In this document: piece by piece, positions 1 through 7,338 of the stretch
Position numbering within the stretch: the first letter of the stretch is position 1
Layout: each line of letters starts with the position of its first letter
Source: an uncultured Clostridia bacterium
GTDB taxonomy: Bacteria; Bacillota; Clostridia; Oscillospirales; Ruminococcaceae
Assembly: GCA_947165805.1 (NCBI GenBank)
Contig: CAMVBT010000069.1
Span: forward strand, 1 to 9,865
DNA length: 9,865 bases
Direction: 5' to 3'
Notes under the pieces: model-generated
Database searches by the model: none
The model's input: the letters and a program-made list of their open reading frames with translations, nothing else
What the model was told of the DNA's origin: nothing
Program-made: the position numbers and the translations under genes

Positions 1-807
1 ACGGGCATCGGAGAAGAATATATGCGGTCGCTGCTTGCAGCCGCGCATAACGCGGTACAGGCGTACCCCGACGTTTATACAGGCATACGCTGCTCGACGC
101 GCCCGGATTTCATCGACGACCGGATACTCGATATACTCGGGGAGTACGGCATGACCGCGGTGGAGCTGGGAGCACAGAGCATGAACGCTGAGGTCCTGCG
201 GCTTAACGAGCGCGGACACTCTCCGGAGGACGTGGAGCGCGCCGCCGCTATGATACGGGAGCGCGGATTCTCGCTCGGGCTTCAGATGATGACCGGGCTG
301 TACGGCGACAAGCCAGAATACTGCATTGAAACGGCGGAGCGCTTCATAGCGATTAAAGCGGACACCGTGCGCGTGTACCCGACGGTGATACTCGAAGGCA
401 CGCGGCTCGGGGAGCTGTACAAGGCCGGGGAATACAGGACATTCACATTTGATGAGACTATAGATATCTGCGCACGGCTGCTGCGTATGTTCGGAGCGGC
501 GGGGATACCGGTGATAAGGCTCGGGCTCCACGCAAGCGCGGAGGTAGAAGCGAAGATGCTGGGCGGCGTATATCACCCGGCACTCCGGGAGATAACCGAA
601 AGCAGGATATTCTTTGAGGATATGCTGTCGGAGATGAAGCGGCTGGGCGGGACGAAATTCATCGTATACACAGACCCGGCTAACATAAGCAGGGTCTCCG
701 GGCAGAGAAAAGAGAACAGAAGAAGGCTCGGGGAGCTCGGATACACCTTTGAGATAAAAAGCGAAAAAGGAACAAGACTAAGGATATATGCACTTCAAAA
801 CACTTGA
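1..807 (+). CDS. Elp3-like radical SAM protein, 3' part (5' end outside window)
   Basis: The reading frame is open from base 1 and continues upstream, so this is the last 268 codons of a longer gene; the Met at base 22 is probably internal. The visible part matches the Elp3-type radical SAM core: a STRPD segment, then VELGAQSMN followed by an ERGHSPEDV helix, then QMMTGLYGD, VRVYPTVILEGT, and a late IPVIRLGL strand. The iron-sulfur cysteine motif (CxxxCxxC type) would lie in the missing N-terminal part, so it cannot be checked. No acetyltransferase domain follows, unlike true Elp3; such short homologues are common beside smc in Clostridia, and their substrate is not known to me. The family loop usually reads GLPGD, and here it is GLYGD. 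The stop overlaps the start of smc by 20 nt, suggesting co-transcription. The family is confident; the function is not. Confidence 0.85.
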   Translation, partial: TGIGEEYMRSLLAAAHNAVQAYPDVYTGIRCSTRPDFIDDRILDILGEYGMTAVELGAQSMNAEVLRLNERGHSPEDVERAAAMIRERGFSLGLQMMTGLYGDKPEYCIETAERFIAIKADTVRVYPTVILEGTRLGELYKAGEYRTFTFDETIDICARLLRMFGAAGIPVIRLGLHASAEVEAKMLGGVYHPALREITESRIFFEDMLSEMKRLGGTKFIVYTDPANISRVSGQRKENRRRLGELGYTFEIKSEKGTRLRIYALQNT

Positions 808-3800
808 GATACAGGGCTTCAAGTCCTTCGCGGACAAGACCGTCCTGAATTTCGACACGAAAATGACAGCCGTGGTCGGCAGCAACGGCAACGGCAAGAG
901 CAATATAAGCGACGCTCTGCGGTGGGTAATGGGCGAGCAGGGCGCAAAGACCCTGCGCGGCGACAAAATGGAGGACGTTATCTTCCACGGCACCGTGTCC
1001 CGCAAGCAGATGGGCTTCGCGAAGGTCTCGCTGACCATTGACAACACGGACAGGGCGCTGGGGCGCGACACCGACGAGGTGGTCATAACCCGCAAGCTCT
1101 ACCGCACAGGCGACAGCGAATACCTGATAAACGGCGACAAGGTGCGCCTGAAGGATATTCAGGAGCTTCTCATGGGAACCGGTCTCGGGCGCGAGGGCTA
1201 CTCGATAATCGGTCAGGGCAGAGTCGCGGAGATCGTCAACGCCAAGGGCTCGCAGCGCCGCGAGATATTCGAGGAGGCCGCGGGAGTATCGAAATTCCTG
1301 CACCGCAAGGCCGAGGCCGAACGTGAGCTCCAGCGGGCCGACGCGAACTACCAGCTGCTCAAGAACACCGAGGAACAGCTCGGCGAGCGCGTCCCCGTGC
1401 TGAAAAGACAGTCCGAGAAGGCTATGAAGGCCACCAAGCTGAAAGAGCGCGAGAACGTTATCGAAATATCCGTCACAACGGCGGAGATAACGCGCATCGG
1501 CAAAGATATGACGGTCATCGAGAATACGATACTTGAAAATCAGGGTCAGTGTGAGCACTTCGACCGCGAGCTCCGTGAGCTCGACGAGGAGAGCGAGGCT
1601 CTGGCGCTGAAAAAGTCGCAGTATGCGGCGCAGGTCGAGGAGCTCCGGAGGAGCTCGGCGGCGGCGCGTGACGCGGTAGCCGAGGCTGACAAGAACATCG
1701 CGCTGCTCGAAAGCGAGATAAGGCATAATGACGAGAAGATCGAAGATATAGAAAAGCAGAAAAAGGAAGCCGGAAAGAGCACCGAGGAGCTGACGGCGCG
1801 CATAGCGGGGCTTGAAAAGGCCGCCGCCGCGAAGCGCAGAGAGGCTTCCAATATCGGCGCGGAGATAGAGAAGCTGCGCGGGAGCCTCGAAAGCGCCGAG
1901 GCGGGCGACAAGGAGCTCGACGACGAGCACAAGGCTCTCGACGCGCAGACAAGCGCACTGTACGCGAAGCTCACCGAAGCGTCGATCACGCTCCAGCAGG
2001 CGCGCAAAACGCGTGAGGAGCTCGGAGAACGCATCGAGGCCGACACAAAGCGCATCGACGAGCGCGAACAGGCAGCCGACGCTTCCCGCGCACGCCGCAG
2101 GAGCCTGAAAGAACAGCTCGAGAAGCTGACCGAAGAAAGATCGGAGCTTGAAAACAAGCTCGGCGGCTACAACAGGCTGTACGAAAACAAGAACGCGAAA
2201 CTGACGGAGAGCCGCACGGCATACGAGCAGCTTCGCAGGAGCTTCGACAGCAAGAAACAGCGCCTTGAACTGCTCGCAGATGTAGAGCGGAACATGACGG
2301 GCTACTTCAACAGCGTGAAGAACATCATGACCGCAAAGAAGAGCGGACGGCTCGGCGGCATACACGGCACCGTGGCGGACGTTGTCTCCGTTGACGGAAA
2401 GTACGCCCGCGCCATAGAGACCGCGCTCGGCAACGCCATGCAGAATGTCATCGTTGACAGCGACGAGACAGCAAAGCGCTGCATCAATTTCCTGAAAGAG
2501 ACGGGCGGAGGCCGCGCGACCTTCTACCCGCTGAACACCATAAAGGGCAGCACCCTCGACCAGCCCGGCATAGAGAACGAGGACGGCTTTGAGGGCATAG
2601 CGTCGGAGCTCATCGGCTGCGACGACAAGTACCGCGCCATAGTGCGTTCACTGCTCGGAAGAACGGCTGTCGCGGACGACCTGAACTCCGCTAACCGCAT
2701 CGCGAAAAAGTACGGCTACAGGTTCAGGATAGTTTCGCTGGACGGGCAGATAATAAACGCGGGCGGTTCGCTGACGGGCGGCTCCGCGGACAACAAGAAC
2801 ACAGGCATGATAACCCGCAGACAGGAGCGGGAAACTCTTGAAAAAGATATAGACAGGCTGTCGGAGAAGATAAAGGTCTCACAGGCGGAATACCAGACGC
2901 TTTCCGCGGAAGCGGGCAAGATGTCACTCGAGATCGAGGGCTTCACCGAACGCATAAATGAGCTGCAGCGCGACGAAGCGCGCATCACTGCCGAGATAAA
3001 CGGCGTAAAGGACCTGATCGCGCAGTCCGAACAGCAGCAGGAGGAAGCGGAAACTGCCATAGCACGCAGCAAAAAGCAGGCGGCCGAACAGGACGTACTG
3101 ATAAAGAACTGCGCGGCGGAGGAATCCGACCTGAAAAAGCGCATCGCGGAGAACGAGGAAAAGCTGAAAGCCGCGGGCGACAAGCTGGAAAAGGCCGCAA
3201 ACAGGCGCGCGGAGATATCGGAGAAGATATCGGCTCTCAATCTGGAGAAGATGACGGCGGAGAAGGACGCCGAAAATCTCGACGCGCAAAAAGCCGACGC
3301 CGAGAACGCGAAGGCCGCCGCCGCGGGCAGCGGTGAGCGCTTTGACCGCGAGATCGGGGAAATAAAAGCAAACACCGAAAAGCTCCGTGAGGATATAGAA
3401 GCGGAAAAGCTGAATATCGAGAAGGCCAACGAGCGCTTCGGCGACACTAAACAGGCGATAGACGCGGCGATAGAGCAGGAAAACTCCTGCGAGCAGCGCA
3501 TAAACGCCATATCCAAGGAAGTCCGCGAAAAGAACGAGGACAAGATGAAATTCTCCAACGCTCTCGCCGCGGCGACCGAGAGAAAGAACGCGGCGGAGAA
3601 GGAAAAGGAAAAGCTGATACTGACGCTGTGGGATAAGCACCAGATGACGTTCAGCGAGGCGCAGGAGCAGGCACAGCCGTTGGAGGGCGGTCTCGCCGAG
3701 GCGCACAAGGAGCTGCAGGAGCTGAGCAGACAGCTCAAAGCTCTGGGCGATGTGAACTTCGCGGCGATAGACGAGTACGAGGAAGTAAAACAGCAGTATG

Positions 3801-4360
3801 ACGCTCTTTCGCAGCAGCTCTCCGATGTGGAGAAGTCGAAGAACGAGCTCGAAAAGCTGATCGCGAAGCTGACCGCGGACATCAAGTCGCAGTTTTTGCA
3901 GAGCTTCAACGATATCAACGAGAAGTTCAGCAAGATATTCGTCGAGGTGTTCGGAGGCGGCGAGGCGCATCTTGAACTCATGGACCCGGACAATGTGCTG
4001 GAGAGCGGCATCGAGATATTCGCGGCTCCCCCGGGCAAGCTGATAAAGAATCTGATCTCGCTGTCCGGCGGCGAGCAGACCATGGTGGCGATAACGATAT
4101 ATTTCGCGATACTGCAGCACCGTCCGACGCCGTTCTGTATGCTCGATGAGGTAGACGCGGCGCTCGACGAGATAAACGTGGTCAAGTATGTGACGTACCT
4201 GAAACGCTTCTGCACACGCACACAGCTAATGATAATCACCCACAGGCGCGGAACTATCGAGGGCTGCGACGTGCTCTACGGCGTGTTCATGCAGGAAAAG
4301 GGCGTGTCGAGGCTCATTCATCAGGAGCTTATCGACGAAATGGAGCTGGAGCTTGATTAG
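788..4360 (+). CDS. smc: Chromosome segregation/condensation ATPase SMC
   Basis: This is a complete SMC of 1190 residues, the usual bacterial length. SMC dimers, with ScpA and ScpB (not in this window), load on DNA and compact and separate sister chromosomes. The N-terminal head opens with a typical LEIQGFKSFADKT segment. Its Walker A is GSNGNGKSN at residues 31-39, with Lys37 and Ser38 kept, although most SMCs have GPNGSGKSN. A first coiled coil runs roughly from residue 165 to 500. The hinge is about residues 500-670 (NMTGYF start, GGSLTGGS end), and a second coiled coil runs to about 1020. The C-terminal head has the signature LSGGEQ near residue 1091 and Walker B plus D-loop CMLDEVDAALDE near 1117, followed by ITHRRGT. 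The start at 788 is fixed by the conserved N-terminus, even though the nearest Shine-Dalgarno match (AAGGA, 780-784) is only 3 nt away. The gene overlaps the radical SAM gene by 20 nt. Confidence 0.98.
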   Translation: MHFKTLEIQGFKSFADKTVLNFDTKMTAVVGSNGNGKSNISDALRWVMGEQGAKTLRGDKMEDVIFHGTVSRKQMGFAKVSLTIDNTDRALGRDTDEVVITRKLYRTGDSEYLINGDKVRLKDIQELLMGTGLGREGYSIIGQGRVAEIVNAKGSQRREIFEEAAGVSKFLHRKAEAERELQRADANYQLLKNTEEQLGERVPVLKRQSEKAMKATKLKERENVIEISVTTAEITRIGKDMTVIENTILENQGQCEHFDRELRELDEESEALALKKSQYAAQVEELRRSSAAARDAVAEADKNIALLESEIRHNDEKIEDIEKQKKEAGKSTEELTARIAGLEKAAAAKRREASNIGAEIEKLRGSLESAEAGDKELDDEHKALDAQTSALYAKLTEASITLQQARKTREELGERIEADTKRIDEREQAADASRARRRSLKEQLEKLTEERSELENKLGGYNRLYENKNAKLTESRTAYEQLRRSFDSKKQRLELLADVERNMTGYFNSVKNIMTAKKSGRLGGIHGTVADVVSVDGKYARAIETALGNAMQNVIVDSDETAKRCINFLKETGGGRATFYPLNTIKGSTLDQPGIENEDGFEGIASELIGCDDKYRAIVRSLLGRTAVADDLNSANRIAKKYGYRFRIVSLDGQIINAGGSLTGGSADNKNTGMITRRQERETLEKDIDRLSEKIKVSQAEYQTLSAEAGKMSLEIEGFTERINELQRDEARITAEINGVKDLIAQSEQQQEEAETAIARSKKQAAEQDVLIKNCAAEESDLKKRIAENEEKLKAAGDKLEKAANRRAEISEKISALNLEKMTAEKDAENLDAQKADAENAKAAAAGSGERFDREIGEIKANTEKLREDIEAEKLNIEKANERFGDTKQAIDAAIEQENSCEQRINAISKEVREKNEDKMKFSNALAAATERKNAAEKEKEKLILTLWDKHQMTFSEAQEQAQPLEGGLAEAHKELQELSRQLKALGDVNFAAIDEYEEVKQQYDALSQQLSDVEKSKNELEKLIAKLTADIKSQFLQSFNDINEKFSKIFVEVFGGGEAHLELMDPDNVLESGIEIFAAPPGKLIKNLISLSGGEQTMVAITIYFAILQHRPTPFCMLDEVDAALDEINVVKYVTYLKRFCTRTQLMIITHRRGTIEGCDVLYGVFMQEKGVSRLIHQELIDEMELELD

Positions 4361-4380
4361 TCGCTTGCGCTTGAGACCTG

Positions 4381-4489
4381 GAGAAAACTTTTTTGAAAAA
4401 AAGTTTCTGTCGGTCAGCCCCTCTGGCTCCTTCGTCGCCACCTCCCCGCTAACGGGGAGACCACCCCAAACCCCTTTCAAAAAACTTTC
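4381..4489. repeat. Nested inverted-repeat element between smc and ftsY (possible dispersed intergenic repeat)
   Basis: The 183-nt gap holds several nested palindromes and no open frame with a ribosome binding site. The outer arms TTTTTTGAAA (4389-4398) and TTTCAAAAAA (4475-4484) are perfect complements, extended by three more pairs after one mismatch. Inside lie a left hairpin (4385-4406), a small AGCC/GGCT hairpin (4416-4428) and a perfect 7-bp stem with a CTAA loop (CTCCCCG 4442-4448, CGGGGAG 4453-4459). The GC-rich inner part sits between T/A-rich arms, so it looks like a repeat inserted in or fused to a terminator. From memory, similar CTCCCC...GGGGAG and AAAGGGGTTTGGGG segments recur between genes in gut Clostridia. 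Copy number cannot be tested with one window. Confidence 0.55.
4384..4410 (+). terminator. Possible terminator hairpin after smc
   Basis: The segment AAACTTTTTT followed by AAAAAAGTTT forms an A/T-rich stem of about 8-9 bp with a small loop, 24 nt after the smc stop. It lacks a GC-rich stem and a clean U-run, since the sequence ends TTTCTGT, so on its own it would be weak. The fold between the outer arms of the surrounding element (4389-4398 with 4475-4484) is an alternative. That ftsY starts a new transcript is inferred from this and the gap length; I saw no convincing promoter in front of ftsY. Confidence 0.35.
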
Positions 4490-4543
4490 AATGGCTGCGC
4501 CGCTAAACAAGTAAGAACTTATATCCTTTCGGAGGTCTGATCT

Positions 4544-5509
4544 ATGGGATTTTTCAGCAAACTAAAAGAAGGATTGAAAAAGACAAAGGACAGCTTTGTC
4601 GCTAAAGTGAATGTGCTCGTGAATTCGTTCACGAAAATAGACGAGGATTTCTTCGAGGAGCTCGAGGAAACGCTGATACTGTCCGATATCGGGGCGGTCA
4701 CCGCGGAGAATATCTGCGACAGGCTGCGCGCCGAGGTAAAGCGTACCGGCACCACCGAAACAACGGCGGTAAAGGGACTGCTGAAAGGCATAATCGCGGA
4801 TATGCTGCGCGGCGACAACTCGCTGGCGCTGGATACAAAGCCCTCGGTGATACTCGTTATCGGCGTCAACGGCGCGGGCAAGACAACAACGATAGGAAAG
4901 CTCGCCCGCAACCTGAAAAACGACGGCAAAAAGGTGCTGGTCGCGGCGGCGGATACGTTCCGCGCGGCGGCTATCGAGCAGCTCAACGTCTGGACGGACA
5001 GGGCGGGCGTGGATATAATCAAGCGCGCAGAGGGCAGCGACCCGGCATCCGTGGTGTTTGATGCCTGCGCGGCTGCAAAGGCGAGAAACGCCGACGTGCT
5101 GATAGTCGATACCGCGGGAAGGCTCCATAATAAGAAGAACCTTATGGAGGAGCTGCGCAAGATATCCCGTATCATAAATCAGCAGCTCCCGGAATGCTCA
5201 CTCGAAACGCTGCTCGTGCTCGACGCGACCACGGGACAGAACGCGGTCAATCAGGCGCGGCTGTTCAAGGAGGTCTGCGACATAACCGGCATCGTGCTCA
5301 CCAAGCTCGACGGCACGGCCAAAGGCGGCATAATCCTGCCGATAAAGGACGAACTGCAGATACCGGTGAAGCTGGTCGGCGTGGGCGAGAAGATAGACGA
5401 TCTGCAGAACTTCATTCCCGAGGACTACGCGCAGATACTGTTCGCAGACGACGGAATGAATAAGGACGAAGACGACGAGAATGACGAAGAGGATAACGAA
5501 GAAGAATGA
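4544..5509 (+). CDS. ftsY: Signal recognition particle receptor FtsY (NG core) with acidic C-terminal tail
   Basis: FtsY is the membrane-side SRP GTPase that pairs with Ffh to deliver ribosomes making membrane proteins to the translocon. The 321-residue protein begins directly with the helical N domain and has no long acidic A domain like that of E. coli, which is normal for Firmicutes. The G domain shows P-loop [10 protein letters not shown] (residues 107-116), [18 protein letters not shown] (189-193), [10 protein letters not shown] (253 onward) and [12 protein letters not shown] near the end. Family members normally stop soon after this; here about 20 residues follow, with 12 Asp/Glu among the last 14. 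The Shine-Dalgarno GGAGG (4531-4535) lies 8 nt before the ATG. The stop overlaps the rdgB start (ATGA, 5506-5509), pointing to coupled translation. This is the first gene of a seven-gene run. Confidence 0.98.
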   Translation: MGFFSKLKEGLKKTKDSFVAKVNVLVNSFTKIDEDFFEELEETLILSDIGAVTAENICDRLRAEVKRTGTTETTAVKGLLKGIIADMLRGDNSLALDTKPSVILVIGVNGAGKTTTIGKLARNLKNDGKKVLVAAADTFRAAAIEQLNVWTDRAGVDIIKRAEGSDPASVVFDACAAAKARNADVLIVDTAGRLHNKKNLMEELRKISRIINQQLPECSLETLLVLDATTGQNAVNQARLFKEVCDITGIVLTKLDGTAKGGIILPIKDELQIPVKLVGVGEKIDDLQNFIPEDYAQILFADDGMNKDEDDENDEEDNEEE

Positions 5510-6102
5510 AACTCATAATAGCAACCAATAATCAGGGTAAGGTAAGGGAAATAAAACAGATGCTCGAACCGCTCGGGTATGAGCCGATATCTCTCAAAGA
5601 CGCGGGGATCGAGATAAACGTTGTCGAGGACGGCGATACGTTCGAGGAGAACGCGCATCTGAAAGCCAAGGCGGTGTACGATATCTGCCGCTGCCCCGTA
5701 GTCGCGGATGACAGCGGGCTCGAGGTGGACTTCCTCGACGGAGCCCCGGGCATCTACTCCGCGCGCTACGCGGGCGAGAACGCCACCGACGAACAGCGGA
5801 TACAGAAGATACTCGACGAGCTTGACGGCGTTGACACGAGTATGCGCACGGCGCGGTTCGTGTGCGCCATGTACTGCATTCTCGACGATGAGACCGAGTA
5901 CAGTGTCCGCGGGACGCTGGAGGGCTTCATAGGCGAGGAGCCCATGGGTGAGAACGGCTTCGGCTATGACCCGATATTCATGGTGGACGAGGATACGAGC
6001 GTCGCGATGCTGTCGGCGGAGGAAAAGAACCGCATAAGCCACCGCGCCGCCGCACTGAAACAGCTCACGGATATATTATCGGAAGAACAGGGAGGAAACT
6101 GA
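5506..6102 (+). CDS. rdgB: XTP/dITP pyrophosphatase (RdgB/HAM1 family)
   Basis: The enzyme hydrolyses non-canonical purine triphosphates (dITP, XTP, ITP) to the monophosphate and pyrophosphate, keeping deaminated bases out of DNA and RNA. The 198 residues have the usual family length and all core motifs: ATNNQGK at residues 6-12, which binds the triphosphate; VADDSGLEVD at 66-75 with the metal-binding acidic pair Asp68/Asp69; APGIYSARYAG; GENGFGYDP ending at residue 156, which holds the base; and ISHR at 177-180. The start is set by the ATGA overlap with ftsY. Its own 3' end (CAGGGAGGAAACTGA) carries the Shine-Dalgarno for the next gene. In many Clostridia this gene sits near rph or a metallophosphatase; here it is between ftsY and an unknown gene. 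Confidence 0.97.
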   Translation: MKLIIATNNQGKVREIKQMLEPLGYEPISLKDAGIEINVVEDGDTFEENAHLKAKAVYDICRCPVVADDSGLEVDFLDGAPGIYSARYAGENATDEQRIQKILDELDGVDTSMRTARFVCAMYCILDDETEYSVRGTLEGFIGEEPMGENGFGYDPIFMVDEDTSVAMLSAEEKNRISHRAAALKQLTDILSEEQGGN

Positions 6103-6103
6103 A

Positions 6104-6448
6104 ATGAACAAGATAGCAGAAACGATCGTTGAAAAGAAGGTAAGGGAAACTGCTTCGGCAGTGGCGCAGGCCGCGGAGGAACTTGTGACCATGAGCAAAA
6201 AGACTTTTGCTCTCGAGATCGCTGTGGCGCTGCTCGGCGGCATCGTTATCGGTATGTTCCTGTCGCCCCGCAAGAAGGTGTCCTACAAGATCGCCAGCAA
6301 CAATAAGATAAACGGCGCCTGCGATAATGATGACGACGATGACAATGATGATGACGACGAGGACGAAGACGAGGATACCGCCGCAGAAGATGATGATGAC
6401 GCTGAGGACGAGGATATCCCGGACAACGGGAATTTCATAAAGCTGTAA
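6104..6448 (+). CDS. Unrecognised small membrane protein with extremely acidic C-terminal tail
   Basis: I do not recognise this 114-residue protein. Residues 1-33 look like a charged amphipathic helix (heptad-like Ala/Val with Glu/Lys). Residues 36-53 form one hydrophobic span (ALEIAVALLGGIVIGMFL). A basic patch SPRKK follows at 54-58, and residues 74-107 are 26 Asp/Glu out of 34. The glycine-rich span followed by a Pro/basic motif loosely recalls YtxH-like small membrane proteins, but that is a weak resemblance. It is a real gene: GGAGG (6091-6095) lies 8 nt before the ATG, it starts 1 nt after the rdgB stop, yhbY begins 10 nt after its stop, and its base use in the first half matches its neighbours. 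The tail DNA (about 6323-6424) is a run of GAT/GAC/GAA codons prone to slippage. Topology is uncertain because basic residues flank both sides of the span. It probably acts at the membrane; its role is unknown. Confidence 0.85.
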   Translation: MNKIAETIVEKKVRETASAVAQAAEELVTMSKKTFALEIAVALLGGIVIGMFLSPRKKVSYKIASNNKINGACDNDDDDDNDDDDEDEDEDTAAEDDDDAEDEDIPDNGNFIKL

Positions 6449-6458
6449 GGGAGAATAT

Positions 6459-6755
6459 ATGACAGGAAAACAGAGAGCAAAGCTCCGCGGCATAGCCAAC
6501 GGATATGAGACCATACTGCTCGTCGGGAAGAACGGCGTTACCGACGAGGTCATCAAGCAGGCAGACGAGGCTCTGTCCGCGCGCGAGCTGATAAAGGGCA
6601 AGGTGCATGAGACCTGCGAGCTCACCCCGCGCGAAGTATGCGGCGAGCTCTGCGATAAGCTGAACGCCGAGCCGATACAGGTGATAGGCACCAAGTTCGT
6701 GATATACAGGCAGAATCAGGATCCCGACAAGAGAGTAGTGTTCACAGATGAGTAA
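6459..6755 (+). CDS. yhbY: YhbY/CRM-domain RNA-binding protein (ribosome assembly)
   Basis: This 98-residue protein is a single CRM domain, the family of E. coli YhbY and B. subtilis YqeI, which binds pre-ribosomal RNA of the large subunit. It shows the expected order: the opening LRGIANGYETILLVGKNGVT with the basic GKNG loop, ELIKGKV in the middle and QVIGTKFVIYRQ near the end. The Shine-Dalgarno AAGGGAG (6447-6453) overlaps the previous stop. Its last codons overlap the nadD start by 8 nt (ATGAGTAA, 6748-6755). The yhbY-nadD-yqeK-rsfS order is the same as in B. subtilis, which supports the assignment. Confidence 0.95.
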   Translation: MTGKQRAKLRGIANGYETILLVGKNGVTDEVIKQADEALSARELIKGKVHETCELTPREVCGELCDKLNAEPIQVIGTKFVIYRQNQDPDKRVVFTDE

Positions 6756-7338
6756 GATCGGCATTTTAGGCGGCACCTTCGACCCGCCGCACATCGGGCA
6801 TACATCTTTGGCGGAGCAGGTGAAGAAGGAGATGAAGCTCTCCGAGGTGCTGGTCATACCCGCTTTCAGGTCCCCGTTCAAGGCGGACAAGGCTTCGCCA
6901 TACAGGGACAGGTTCGAGATGACGAGGCTCGCGTTTGAGGGCATGGAGGGCTTTGCCGTGTCCGATATCGAGAAGAAACTCGGCGGCACCAGCTACACCA
7001 TAAACACGATCAGGGCGCTGAAAGAGATATATCCGCAGAAAACAGAGTTTTACTTCATTATCGGCGGAGACCAGCTCTTCACGATAGAGAAGTGGTTCCG
7101 GTATGAGGCGATACTCAAGGAGTGTCACGTCGTTGCGGTGACCCGCGGCAATATCAGCTACACCGATATGCAGGAGTACGCAAACGAGCTCGGAAGGATA
7201 CGTGTGCTTAATCTCGATATCCCGGACGTTTCCTCGCATGATATACGCGCAAAGGTGGCTGCCGGCGAGGATATCTCGGCGCTTGTGCCTCCGGCGGTGG
7301 CGGAATACATCGGAACGGAGGGGCTGTACCGTGGCTGA
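6748..7338 (+). CDS. nadD: Nicotinate-mononucleotide adenylyltransferase
   Basis: NadD joins nicotinate mononucleotide to ATP to make deamido-NAD, a late step of NAD synthesis. The 196 residues match the bacterial length. The nucleotidyltransferase motif GGTFDPPHIGH is at residues 8-18, with catalytic His15 and His18. IIGGDQLFTIEKW is in the middle, and VSSHDIR (161-167) stands where most members have ISST-x-IR, so the Thr position is His here; the Ser pair and Arg remain. The start overlaps yhbY by 8 nt, with no separate strong Shine-Dalgarno, so it is probably translated by re-initiation. The end overlaps yqeK by 8 nt and contains that gene's ribosome binding site. Confidence 0.97.
   Translation: MSKIGILGGTFDPPHIGHTSLAEQVKKEMKLSEVLVIPAFRSPFKADKASPYRDRFEMTRLAFEGMEGFAVSDIEKKLGGTSYTINTIRALKEIYPQKTEFYFIIGGDQLFTIEKWFRYEAILKECHVVAVTRGNISYTDMQEYANELGRIRVLNLDIPDVSSHDIRAKVAAGEDISALVPPAVAEYIGTEGLYRG

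Noticed and set aside
680..4239. Very long antisense open frames across smc (up to 561 and 507 codons)
   Set aside because: They are shadows of the biased codon use in the coiled-coil coding sequence. Their translations are low-complexity (Leu/Val/Ala/Arg or Ser/Phe-rich), have no recognisable motifs, and SMC is clearly the real gene.
4226..4510. Antisense 94-codon frame spanning the smc end and the gap
   Set aside because: It reads across the repeat element and the conserved SMC C-terminus, with no ribosome binding site or family resemblance.
5194..5463. Alternate-frame 89-codon frame inside ftsY
   Set aside because: It is Arg/His-rich frame-shift shadow sequence overlapping the conserved FtsY G domain.
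7202..7330. N-terminal extension of YqeK from an ATG at 7202
   Set aside because: It lies wholly inside nadD, its translation is Arg-rich and unlike any YqeK, and GTG 7331 has a well-placed Shine-Dalgarno.
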